Shown: positions 1 to 4,468 of the stretch, one piece after another | Layout of the letters: each line of letters starts with the position of its first letter | Position numbering within the stretch: position 1 is the stretch's first letter | Assembly: GCA_023144115.1 (NCBI GenBank) | Contig: JAGLGH010000016.1 | Span: 1 to 7,053 of the forward strand | Direction: 5' to 3' | Source of the DNA: Nanobdellota archaeon | GTDB lineage: Archaea > Nanobdellota > Nanobdellia > Woesearchaeales > JAGLGH01 | DNA length: 7,053 nt | The notes under the pieces: generated by a model | What the model was told of the DNA's origin: nothing | Seen by the model: only the letters and a program-made list of their open reading frames with translations | Databases searched by the model: none | Made by a program: the position numbers and the translations under genes

Positions 1-876
1 AAGGCCATGAAAAGAGGAATGCCCCAGCTTGGAACACTTGGAAGCGGAAATCATTTTCTGGAAATACAGAAAGTAGAAAAAATCTATGACCAGGAGATAG
101 CTAAAGCATTTGGTATAACAGGAGAAGGACAAGTGACTGTGGCAATCCACTGCGGTTCAAGAGGAATTGGTCATCAGATAGCATCAGATTATATAAGAGA
201 AATGGAAAGCAAATACGGCCATGCGAACCTCCCAGATAGGGAATTAATCAATGCTCCGATAAATTCAGAGCTTGGGCAAAGATATTACCAAGCCATGTGC
301 GCAGCAGTCAATTTTGCGTTTGCTAACAGGCATATGATAATGCACTGGACAAGGGATGTATTTGAAAAGGTAATGGGGTCAAGCGAAGGCATGGACCTTG
401 TGTATGATGTCTGCCATAATATCGCAAAGTTTGAGAAGCACAAGATTGATGATGAGTGGAAACAAGTTTGCATACACAGGAAAGGAGCTACTAGAAGCTT
501 TGGCCCTGGAAGGGAAGAGATACCTGAAAAATACCGATCAGTTGGCCAGCCAGTAATAATTCCTGGCAGCATGGGCACTGCTTCTTATCTTATGGTTGGA
601 ACTACAAAAGCTGAAGAGATAAGCTTTGGATCTACTGCGCATGGAGCAGGAAGGCTTGCTTCAAGGCATGAGGCTTTAAAGAAGTACAGAGGAGACCAGA
701 TCCGCGAGCAGTTGAGAGCGCAGAATATACTAATCAAAGCAAGTTCAATGCGAGGAATTGCAGAAGAAGCTCCCCAGGTATACAAGGATATTGATGAGGT
801 TGTCAGAGTAAGCGATAAGCTTGAGATTGGAAAACCTGTAGCCAGACTTGTGCCGCTTGGCGTAATGAAAGGATAG
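1..876 (+). CDS. rtcB: RNA-splicing ligase RtcB, C-terminal part (5' end cut by window)
   Basis: RtcB joins RNA ends with 2',3'-cyclic phosphate (or 3'-phosphate) and 5'-OH using GTP and Mn2+; in archaea it seals tRNA exon halves after intron removal. The frame is open to the first base, so the ATG at 7 is probably internal. About 290 of the usual roughly 480 residues are present. Counting from the ATG at 7, family motifs appear in order: GTLGSGNHF (residues 9-17, metal-ligand His16), IHCGSRGIGHQ (His48), DVCHNIAK (His137), HRKGATRSFGPG (158-168), PGSMGTASYL (186-195) and STAHGAGR (209-216), whose His212 corresponds to the guanylylated histidine. The protein ends in the typical PLGVMKG. No intein or frameshift is seen in this part. 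The catalytic half looks intact. The next gene on the same strand has its own promoter, so co-transcription is not required. Confidence 0.96.
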   Translation, partial: KAMKRGMPQLGTLGSGNHFLEIQKVEKIYDQEIAKAFGITGEGQVTVAIHCGSRGIGHQIASDYIREMESKYGHANLPDRELINAPINSELGQRYYQAMCAAVNFAFANRHMIMHWTRDVFEKVMGSSEGMDLVYDVCHNIAKFEKHKIDDEWKQVCIHRKGATRSFGPGREEIPEKYRSVGQPVIIPGSMGTASYLMVGTTKAEEISFGSTAHGAGRLASRHEALKKYRGDQIREQLRAQNILIKASSMRGIAEEAPQVYKDIDEVVRVSDKLEIGKPVARLVPLGVMKG

Positions 877-920
877 GTTATTCAAAAAAGCAAATGCAAT
901 TCTTGTTTAAATCTTTAAGG

Positions 921-934
921 AAAAACTTATATAG
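921..934 (+). promoter_or_regulatory. Archaeal TATA promoter for the PAS protein
   Basis: A purine-rich BRE-like run (aaaaa) is followed by cttatata at 926-933, centred about 29 bases before the ATG at 958. With the usual archaeal TATA-to-start distance, transcription would begin at or a few bases before the ATG. The mRNA would then be leaderless or nearly so. No Shine-Dalgarno motif is seen. Confidence 0.65.
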
Positions 935-957
935 TCTTTTTTCTTATTTGGTCAGAG

Positions 958-1698
958 ATGAGAAAATCCTATATGATATCTATACCTGATGCAGGAAGCC
1001 AAAAAAATAGATATAATTATCCTAGATTAAATCATCTATTCTTGTTTATCATCATCATCATATTTGCTGAGTTTATTGTCATGATCCTAATTTCTAAGTT
1101 GAATCTGCCGATTGTTTTCGAAGCGTTTGTGGATTCATGCATCCTTGGGGCCATGCTTATTCCTATATTCTACCAATATCTCAAAAAGCGAGATCTGGCA
1201 GAGCTAAAGTTTAAGGAATCCCGTAACCAGATGGAAAGGATATTTGAGGGTACGGGTGATGCAATGAGGATTATTGACAAAAATTTCAAGATAATCAAGG
1301 CAAACAAAGAGATGAGCAATATGGCCCATGTGAAGAAGGAAAAGCAAATTGGGATGAAATGCTATAGTCACCTTGGCTCAAAACATTGCAGAACTAAAAA
1401 CTGCTCATTAAAAAAGATTATGGCTGGCACACCATTAATAAGAGAAGATATTCTAAGAAAGCGGCATGATGGCACAAAATTCTGGGCTGAATATGTAGCG
1501 TCTCCTCTCAATGATGTATCAGGAAATAGGATAGGCATAATTGAGTCATTTAGAGATATCAGCGAGCGTAAAGCAATAGGAAAAAAACTGCAAGAACAGC
1601 TTGCAGAACTTGAGAAATGGGAACAGATTACTGTAGGCAGAGAATTGAAAATGGTTGAGCTCAAAAAAAAGTTAAAAGATAGTGGCTCAAAAAGATAG
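958..1698 (+). CDS. Membrane-anchored PAS-domain protein without output domain
   Basis: Two hydrophobic segments (about residues 27-46, rich in Ile/Phe, and 52-74) form a hairpin anchor with a very short loop between them. A cytoplasmic PAS domain follows (about 87-203, from ESRNQMERIFEG to IESFRDISERK). The tail (205-241) is a charged predicted coiled coil carrying TVGRELKMVELKKKLK, the kind of linker that normally leads from a PAS domain into a histidine kinase. The protein stops there, so there is no kinase, cyclase, methyl-accepting or DNA-binding domain. The PAS domain carries three cysteines (135, 144, 149) in a CYS-x6-HC-x4-C arrangement, seen in a PAS subgroup and possibly redox- or metal-related. 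The ligand is unknown. The start is chosen because it sits 29 bases after a TATA element. A role as a signal-input or dimerisation partner acting in trans is inferred; a lost kinase domain is also possible, but no remnant follows the stop. Confidence 0.85.
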   Translation: MRKSYMISIPDAGSQKNRYNYPRLNHLFLFIIIIIFAEFIVMILISKLNLPIVFEAFVDSCILGAMLIPIFYQYLKKRDLAELKFKESRNQMERIFEGTGDAMRIIDKNFKIIKANKEMSNMAHVKKEKQIGMKCYSHLGSKHCRTKNCSLKKIMAGTPLIREDILRKRHDGTKFWAEYVASPLNDVSGNRIGIIESFRDISERKAIGKKLQEQLAELEKWEQITVGRELKMVELKKKLKDSGSKR

Positions 1699-1729
1699 AT
1701 CACAGATGACTATAACTCAAATTAATTTT

Positions 1730-2332
1730 TCATAGCTCGATAATTTTCCCAAACTTTCCGACATTGATGACTTTTGTATTTCCTACCATCTCTTCAATGC
1801 CTTCTGCTTCATGGACATGAGAGCATAGCATGATGTCTGGCTGGAAATTGTCAATGGCTTTCCTGATTCCTTTACTTCCTGGAAAGATGTTTGTGAACTT
1901 TTCCATCTTTGTGCCAGTTGGGTGGACATGAGTCACCATAATCTTCTTGTTAAGATACCTGATTTTTTCAAACCCTTTATTGAGTGTCTCAAAGATTTCA
2001 TCTTCATCAAGCTGAAACATGCCTATGTTAGCGCCGCCGCATCCGAAAAGTCCAATATCATTGTATTTGACTGAATAACCATGAATGTTTTTCATTCCAT
2101 AGAGTTCTGCCATAAAATCAGCAGTAGCAAAAGTCTCATGATTGCCAGGTACAAGAAGGACCTTTTGTTCTCTTTTGGCAAAATGTCCAAGAATATTATC
2201 TGTTGATTGTTCAAAAAATGTGAGGTCGCCGCATAATATAACTAAATCTACTTGCTCATCTTCTGCTTTCTTTGCAAGCTTCTCTGCAAGTCCTGTATCC
2301 CCATGTATATCGCCAGCTGCTAGAATTTTCAT
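1730..2332 (-). CDS. Icc-like calcineurin-type metallophosphoesterase
   Basis: This is a predicted two-metal phosphoesterase of about 200 residues, a size typical of the archaeal Icc-related group (COG2129-like). From the ATG at 2332 the motifs run in order: GDIHGD (7-12), CGDLTF, PGNHE, VTHVHP and SHVHEAEG near the C-terminus, then INVGKFG. These supply the expected Asp, His and Asn metal ligands. The fifth motif is SHVH where many relatives have GHTH or GHIH; the two histidines are kept. The substrate cannot be told from sequence. It lies 11 bases after the stop of the tsaC-like gene on the same strand, so the two are almost surely co-transcribed. The start is uncertain: a TTG at 2341 lies 5 bases after the GG of an AGGT motif, while the ATG at 2332 gives the usual MKILAAGDIHGD beginning. 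I prefer the ATG. The gene converges on the PAS gene with a 31-base gap. Confidence 0.9.
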   Translation of the reverse strand: MKILAAGDIHGDTGLAEKLAKKAEDEQVDLVILCGDLTFFEQSTDNILGHFAKREQKVLLVPGNHETFATADFMAELYGMKNIHGYSVKYNDIGLFGCGGANIGMFQLDEDEIFETLNKGFEKIRYLNKKIMVTHVHPTGTKMEKFTNIFPGSKGIRKAIDNFQPDIMLCSHVHEAEGIEEMVGNTKVINVGKFGKIIEL

Positions 2333-2343
2333 CTTAATCAAAA

Positions 2344-2919
2344 TTACCTTTCTTTGATCTTGATTTCTTTTTGAGAGAAATCAATTATTTTTGACGGCTT
2401 GCCATTCAATTCTCCATCACATAGGGCAAAATTTATATGAGCTTTAATATGCGGATGCATATCTTCCAATGATGTCATAAAAGTGTGTCCGGATATATTG
2501 GCGGATGTTGTTATTAAAGGTATATTTAATCTTGAAACTACATCACTGCACCAGTGATCAGGAATTCTTACTCCTATGGTATTAATATCTGGAATTACAT
2601 GTTTAGATATTGCTTTATGGTTAATTAGTTTGAGTATAAATGTATAAGGTCCAGGAAGTTTTTCTTCAATCCAGCTTTTTGCTGTTTCTCCAACTTCACA
2701 ATTTTCATAAATCCATTCTTTACTTGGAACGATGACTGAAAATGGCATCTTTTGTCTGCCTTTGATTTCTCTTATCTTTTGGATTGATTTATCATCCATT
2801 GCATTGCAGCCTATTCCATATATCGTATCAGTAGGATATACAAATATAGCTCCTTTGCCAATGTCATACGCTAGTTTTTCTGGGTTTAATCTTGTTTCCT
2901 CTTGATTATAGACTTTCAT
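2344..2919 (-). CDS. tsaC: YrdC/Sua5-family L-threonylcarbamoyladenylate synthase
   Basis: It makes threonylcarbamoyl-AMP from threonine, bicarbonate and ATP, the first step of t6A37 modification of ANN-decoding tRNAs; the Kae1-containing complex then transfers the group. The 191 residues cover one YrdC domain: YPTDTIYGIG (28-37), the basic KGR motif (53-55) followed by PFSVIVPS, PGPYTFIL (89-96), IGVRIPDH (115-122), TTSANISG (137-144) and PSKIID (175-180, the usual PSTIVD position). The length matches the short bacterial-type TsaC/YrdC. The extra Sua5 C-terminal domain common in archaeal Sua5 is absent. The ATG at 2919 lies 26 bases after a TATA element, which points to leaderless translation, and it is the first gene of an operon with the downstream phosphoesterase. 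A YciO-like paralogue with a different role cannot be excluded. Family assignment is firm; the exact reaction is inferred. Confidence 0.93.
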   Translation of the reverse strand: MKVYNQEETRLNPEKLAYDIGKGAIFVYPTDTIYGIGCNAMDDKSIQKIREIKGRQKMPFSVIVPSKEWIYENCEVGETAKSWIEEKLPGPYTFILKLINHKAISKHVIPDINTIGVRIPDHWCSDVVSRLNIPLITTSANISGHTFMTSLEDMHPHIKAHINFALCDGELNGKPSKIIDFSQKEIKIKER

Positions 2920-2939
2920 ATGCTCTTAGAATTAATGCT

Positions 2940-2951
2940 AATATAAAAATC
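2940..2951 (-). promoter_or_regulatory. TATA promoter of the tsaC-phosphoesterase operon
   Basis: Read on the minus strand, a tttttatat element preceded by agaaaga lies centred about 26 bases upstream of the tsaC ATG (2919). This spacing predicts a leaderless transcript. No Shine-Dalgarno motif lies between the element and the ATG. Confidence 0.65.
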
Positions 2952-3062
2952 TTTCTACAAAAGGTTTAAAAAAGAAATCTTTTGTTGCGTATTGGTATAA
3001 TAGGGGTTAAAAGCAGGTTTGAGAATGGAGTTCTGGAAGGTTATATAATTAAGAAAGAATAT
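2952..3062. other. Intergenic stretch with no supported gene
   Basis: This segment lies between the tsaC promoter and the terminator of the small-ORF unit. It holds a weak AT-rich inverted repeat (acaaaag at 2957-2963 with cttttgt at 2979-2985). It also holds a TATA-like ttatata at 3041-3047 that could face either way. I found no ORF with a start signal and no tRNA-like fold. Confidence 0.4.
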
Positions 3063-3104
3063 AATATGTATAAAAAGTTTCTTCTGGAAACTTTTTTACA
3101 TATT
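3063..3104 (-). terminator. Hairpin terminator of the small-ORF operon
   Basis: The arms aaaaagtttc (3072-3081) and gaaacttttt (3087-3096) pair perfectly over 10 bp around a 5-base loop. Pairing extends 8 bp further out, to 3063/3104, past a bulged T at 3071. On the minus strand the stem begins inside the TAA of the 40-codon ORF, and its distal arm ends in five Ts, which is the layout of an intrinsic terminator. The symmetry would also let it stop plus-strand transcripts. Confidence 0.6.
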
Positions 3105-3218
3105 TTGCAGGTTTTTTCTCCTTATTCTCTGTGACCATATTAGATTGTCAATAATTTCAATTTTTTGTCGATAATCCTGCCATTCCATGAATTCCTTTTT
3201 TTTAAATAATCCTAACAT
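3096..3218 (-). CDS. Small ORF B, 40 residues, unknown function
   Basis: I do not recognise this peptide. It starts at the ATG at 3218, is preceded by GAGGTGG (3230-3224) with a 5-base spacer, and ends with TAA at 3096, where the terminator hairpin begins. It opens MLGLFKKKEF. The middle (about residues 9-32) has hydrophobic residues F10, W13, I20, I23 and I27 at helical spacing, so an amphipathic helix is likely. The end is basic (RIRRKN). I count nine Lys/Arg against five Asp/Glu, so the net charge is positive. There is no signal peptide or long membrane segment. It follows small ORF A with 12 bases between stop and start, and the Shine-Dalgarno begins one base after the stop of A, so the two should be translated from one message. 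Support comes from the start and stop signals and the placement, not from homology. It is too short for routine gene calling. Confidence 0.6.
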   Translation of the reverse strand: MLGLFKKKEFMEWQDYRQKIEIIDNLIWSQRIRRKNLQNM

Positions 3219-3223
3219 TTGTA

Positions 3224-3230
3224 CCACCTC
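3224..3230 (-). promoter_or_regulatory. Strong Shine-Dalgarno site of small ORF B
   Basis: Minus-strand GAGGTGG matches six of the seven bases of GAGGTGA, the core complementary to the archaeal 16S rRNA 3' end (CACCTCC). The spacer to the ATG at 3218 is 5 bases. This site decides the start of the 40-codon ORF. Confidence 0.7.
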
Positions 3231-3347
3231 TTAAATCCATCTGTCGCTGAACTGTAAATCCAGGCTTTCGTTTTTTATTGTTTTTTTTGTAAGGTTCTCT
3301 ATTTGCTTGTAAAAAAGCTGTTGTATTGTTGTTTGGCTTGTGTCCAT
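3231..3347 (-). CDS. Small ORF A, 38 residues, unknown function
   Basis: I do not recognise this peptide. It runs from ATG at 3347 to TAA at 3231 and has the best ribosome-binding site in the window, GAGGTGA (3360-3354), 6 bases before the ATG. The sequence is polar: an opening MDTSQTTIQQLFYKQIENL, a Lys/Thr middle, and LDLQFSDRWI at the end. Lys/Arg and Asp/Glu are balanced (five each). There is no cysteine, signal peptide or membrane segment. It is the first ORF of a minus-strand unit that carries its own promoter, a structured leader and a shared terminator with small ORF B. A longer overlapping frame (3465-3202) exists but has no such start signal and runs through both leader stem-loops. 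A leader peptide, a toxin-antitoxin component or a tiny regulator are all possible; the sequence does not choose between them. Confidence 0.6.
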   Translation of the reverse strand: MDTSQTTIQQLFYKQIENLTKKTIKNESLDLQFSDRWI

Positions 3348-3353
3348 TGTGTT

Positions 3354-3360
3354 TCACCTC
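3354..3360 (-). promoter_or_regulatory. Perfect Shine-Dalgarno site of small ORF A
   Basis: Minus-strand GAGGTGA is fully complementary to the CACCTC region at the 16S rRNA 3' end and lies 6 bases before the ATG at 3347. It is exceptional here: no other promoter-proximal gene start in the window shows a comparable site. Confidence 0.75.
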
Positions 3361-3369
3361 GAATTCTAA

Positions 3370-3418
3370 AATAAAAGACTTTGCCGCCAGTCTTTGATTG
3401 GCGGTAAAGTTTTTTATT
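3370..3418 (-). promoter_or_regulatory. Long stem-loop in the leader of the small-ORF operon
   Basis: The arms actttgccgcca (3378-3389) and tggcggtaaagt (3399-3410) pair with one G-U wobble around a 9-base loop. An A/T extension continues pairing to about 3370/3418, giving about 20 bp in all. The core is GC-rich in an AT-rich setting. On the minus strand it is followed by a T-rich tract (cttttatttta) just before the Shine-Dalgarno of small ORF A, the arrangement of an attenuator or an sRNA terminator. On the plus strand it is followed by six Ts, so a plus-strand terminator is also possible. Confidence 0.65.
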
Positions 3419-3421
3419 GTT

Positions 3422-3458
3422 GGACAGGATATGATTAACCAGAGGGATGGTCCTGTCC
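3422..3458 (-). promoter_or_regulatory. Second leader stem-loop
   Basis: Perfect 8-bp arms ggacagga (3422-3429) and tcctgtcc (3451-3458) enclose a 21-base loop. Within the loop a short acca/tggt pairing is possible. It lies 4 bases from the longer stem-loop at 3370-3418. Together they make a compact two-hairpin element between the predicted transcription start and small ORF A. I do not recognise a known riboswitch, tRNA, C/D or H/ACA guide in it. Confidence 0.6.
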
Positions 3459-3461
3459 GAA

Positions 3462-3487
3462 ACATCAGGTTTTCGCTAGCCTGATGT
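3462..3487. promoter_or_regulatory. Inverted repeat over predicted start point (candidate operator)
   Basis: Perfect 8-bp arms acatcagg (3462-3469... as aacatcagg) paired with cctgatgt (3480-3487) flank a 10-base spacer; the first base of the left arm is A3462. The repeat centre (about 3474) lies some 23 bases downstream of the minus-strand TATA centre, where transcription should start. A dyad here is well placed to bind a dimeric repressor. If transcription starts upstream of it, it would instead be a third leader hairpin. Confidence 0.5.
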
Positions 3488-3492
3488 GAATT

Positions 3493-3505
3493 CTTATATA
3501 ACTAT
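3493..3505 (-). promoter_or_regulatory. TATA promoter of the small-ORF operon
   Basis: Read on the minus strand, catagttatataag contains TTATATAA (3501-3494). The usual spacing puts the transcription start near 3471-3475, giving a leader of roughly 125 bases before the ATG at 3347. This is a clear exception to the leaderless pattern of the window's other promoters. Confidence 0.6.
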
Positions 3506-3541
3506 GAAGAATGCTTTCATTTAAATACCTCACAGCCAAGG

Positions 3542-3559
3542 GTGGCAAGTGGCAAGTGG
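3542..3559. repeat. Short tandem repeat upstream of the zinc-ribbon gene
   Basis: The heptamer ggcaagt occurs twice in tandem (3544-3550 and 3551-3557), flanked by a partial copy on each side (ggt before, gg after). It lies about 30-45 bases upstream of the TATA element of the zinc-ribbon/Hsp20-like gene, where an activator could bind. It may equally be a neutral slippage product. Confidence 0.5.
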
Positions 3560-3585
3560 GAATTAAGTTGAATAATTAAAAGAAA

Positions 3586-3595
3586 GATATTTAAA
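3586..3595 (+). promoter_or_regulatory. TATA promoter of the zinc-ribbon/Hsp20-like gene
   Basis: The element gatatttaaa is centred about 29 bases before the ATG at 3620. This predicts a leaderless or near-leaderless message. No Shine-Dalgarno motif is present before the ATG. Confidence 0.55.
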
Positions 3596-3619
3596 GAATA
3601 TGAATTTTAATTTAATAAA

Positions 3620-4357
3620 ATGGCTAGAACTAAATGCGAAAATTGTGGAGCAGATATTGATGCTGGATGGAATTTTTGCCCCAGCTGTGGCGAAGAGCAG
3701 GAAAAAGAAGCAGAAGAAAGAAGAGGATTATTTCCTGGATTTGGCAGCTATATGCCTTTCTTTGATATGTTTGATTCTGTATCAGGCACATTCAGGGATT
3801 TTGATGAAGTCAGAATGCCTAGAACTTGGTCTGAGGGGCCTGAATCTGAAGAGGGCGCATCAGAAGAGGTTGAAATTTGGCCTAAAATAAAGTTCAGCGG
3901 GATTGATATCAATATAACAAATATCAATGGCAAACCTAATGTCAGGGTAAAGACATTTGGGGATTTTAAGCAATATGAATCAGAGATCTGGGACAAACTG
4001 GGAATAAAAAAGCCTCCTGAAAAAGAAAAGATAGTTGGGGTAGAAGAAAAGAATGCGCAAGAAATTCAAAAAGAGGAGCATATTGAGCCAGTTTCTGGAA
4101 AGCCTGTGAAATATGAGGAAGTAAAGGGGACAAATATCAGAAGGCTGGAAAATTCTATAATATATGAGTTTGATATGCCTGGAATTACTGACCCAAAGAA
4201 TGTGAGGATAAACAAACTTGAGAGTTCTTATGAAATCAAGGCATTTGGAGAAGATAAAGCTTATTTCAAGCTGCTGCCAATTGCACTGGATTTACTTAAC
4301 TATAAGGTAGAGGATGAAAAGCTTGTGATTAAGTTTGCTGTTGGTGAGATTGAGTAG
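3620..4357 (+). CDS. Zinc-ribbon protein with C-terminal Hsp20-like domain
   Basis: The N-terminus is a zinc ribbon with CENC (Cys6, Cys9) and CPSC (Cys20, Cys23). A Phe/Gly/Asp-rich and then acidic linker follows (to about residue 90), with PGFGSYMPFFDMFD near its start. A segment near 91-125 (SGIDINITNINGKP...VKTFGDFKQYE) resembles a conserved block of archaeal proteins of this type. After a charged linker, the C-terminal 80 or so residues (IIYEFDMPGITDPKNVRINKLE, KAYFKLLPIALDLL, EDEKLVIKF) look like the beta-sandwich of Hsp20/alpha-crystallin or CS domains, including the MPGI that typifies Hsp20 strands. A chaperone or protein-interaction role is plausible; nothing points to an enzyme. The start follows a TATA element at normal distance. 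It is probably monocistronic, because the next gene has its own promoter. Confidence 0.8.
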   Translation: MARTKCENCGADIDAGWNFCPSCGEEQEKEAEERRGLFPGFGSYMPFFDMFDSVSGTFRDFDEVRMPRTWSEGPESEEGASEEVEIWPKIKFSGIDINITNINGKPNVRVKTFGDFKQYESEIWDKLGIKKPPEKEKIVGVEEKNAQEIQKEEHIEPVSGKPVKYEEVKGTNIRRLENSIIYEFDMPGITDPKNVRINKLESSYEIKAFGEDKAYFKLLPIALDLLNYKVEDEKLVIKFAVGEIE

Positions 4358-4405
4358 ATGTGCTGCTATAAAAAATTGAGCAGGGGAATCTGTTAAACTA
4401 ATTTC

Positions 4406-4422
4406 TTCCGATTCTTTCGGAA
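4406..4422. other. Small hairpin between the zinc-ribbon and AlbA_2 genes
   Basis: Perfect 6-bp arms ttccga (4406-4411) and tcggaa (4417-4422) enclose a 5-base loop. It lies about 50 bases after the zinc-ribbon gene and just upstream of the next TATA element. No T-tract follows, so it is not a convincing terminator. A regulator site for the downstream gene is possible. Confidence 0.35.
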
Positions 4423-4435
4423 ATCCTCGTGGATA

Positions 4436-4447
4436 AACTTATAAACA
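4436..4447 (+). promoter_or_regulatory. TATA promoter of the AlbA_2/ATPase gene
   Basis: The element aaacttataaac is centred about 27 bases before the ATG at 4469, which is normal archaeal spacing for a leaderless transcript. No Shine-Dalgarno motif precedes the ATG. Confidence 0.65.
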
Positions 4448-4468
4448 AAGTAGGAAAGCTAACCTTTA

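Noticed and set aside
285..785. Minus-strand frames opposite rtcB, and similar antisense frames opposite the PAS, AlbA_2 and radical SAM genes
   Set aside because: They lie fully inside well-supported genes, lack start signals and show no recognisable domains.
3041..3070. Plus-strand TATA-like element (ttatata at 3041) that might drive an antisense RNA across the small-ORF unit
   Set aside because: The motif is nearly palindromic, no plus-strand gene or RNA fold follows at the right distance, and the terminator hairpin lies exactly at the would-be start.
3202..3465. An 87-codon minus-strand frame covering small ORF A
   Set aside because: It has no ribosome-binding site, runs through both leader stem-loops and the Shine-Dalgarno of ORF A, and its translation is low-complexity and unlike a folded protein. 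The two Shine-Dalgarno-led ORFs in other frames explain the region better.
3360..3490. tRNA, C/D-box or H/ACA guide RNA in the hairpin cluster
   Set aside because: No cloverleaf, no matched C and D boxes, and the hairpins are too short and lack the pseudouridylation pocket and kink-turn of an archaeal H/ACA unit.
3189..3493. Three GAATTC sites within about 305 bases, considered as boundaries of an inserted or cloned segment
   Set aside because: GAATTC also occurs elsewhere in this AT-rich window (for example near 4730, 6595 and 6767), and the three sites share no longer flanking repeat or target duplication.
3063..3501. Insertion sequence or MITE
   Set aside because: The hairpins at the two ends of the unit do not share sequence with each other, and I see no terminal inverted repeats, target-site duplication or transposase.
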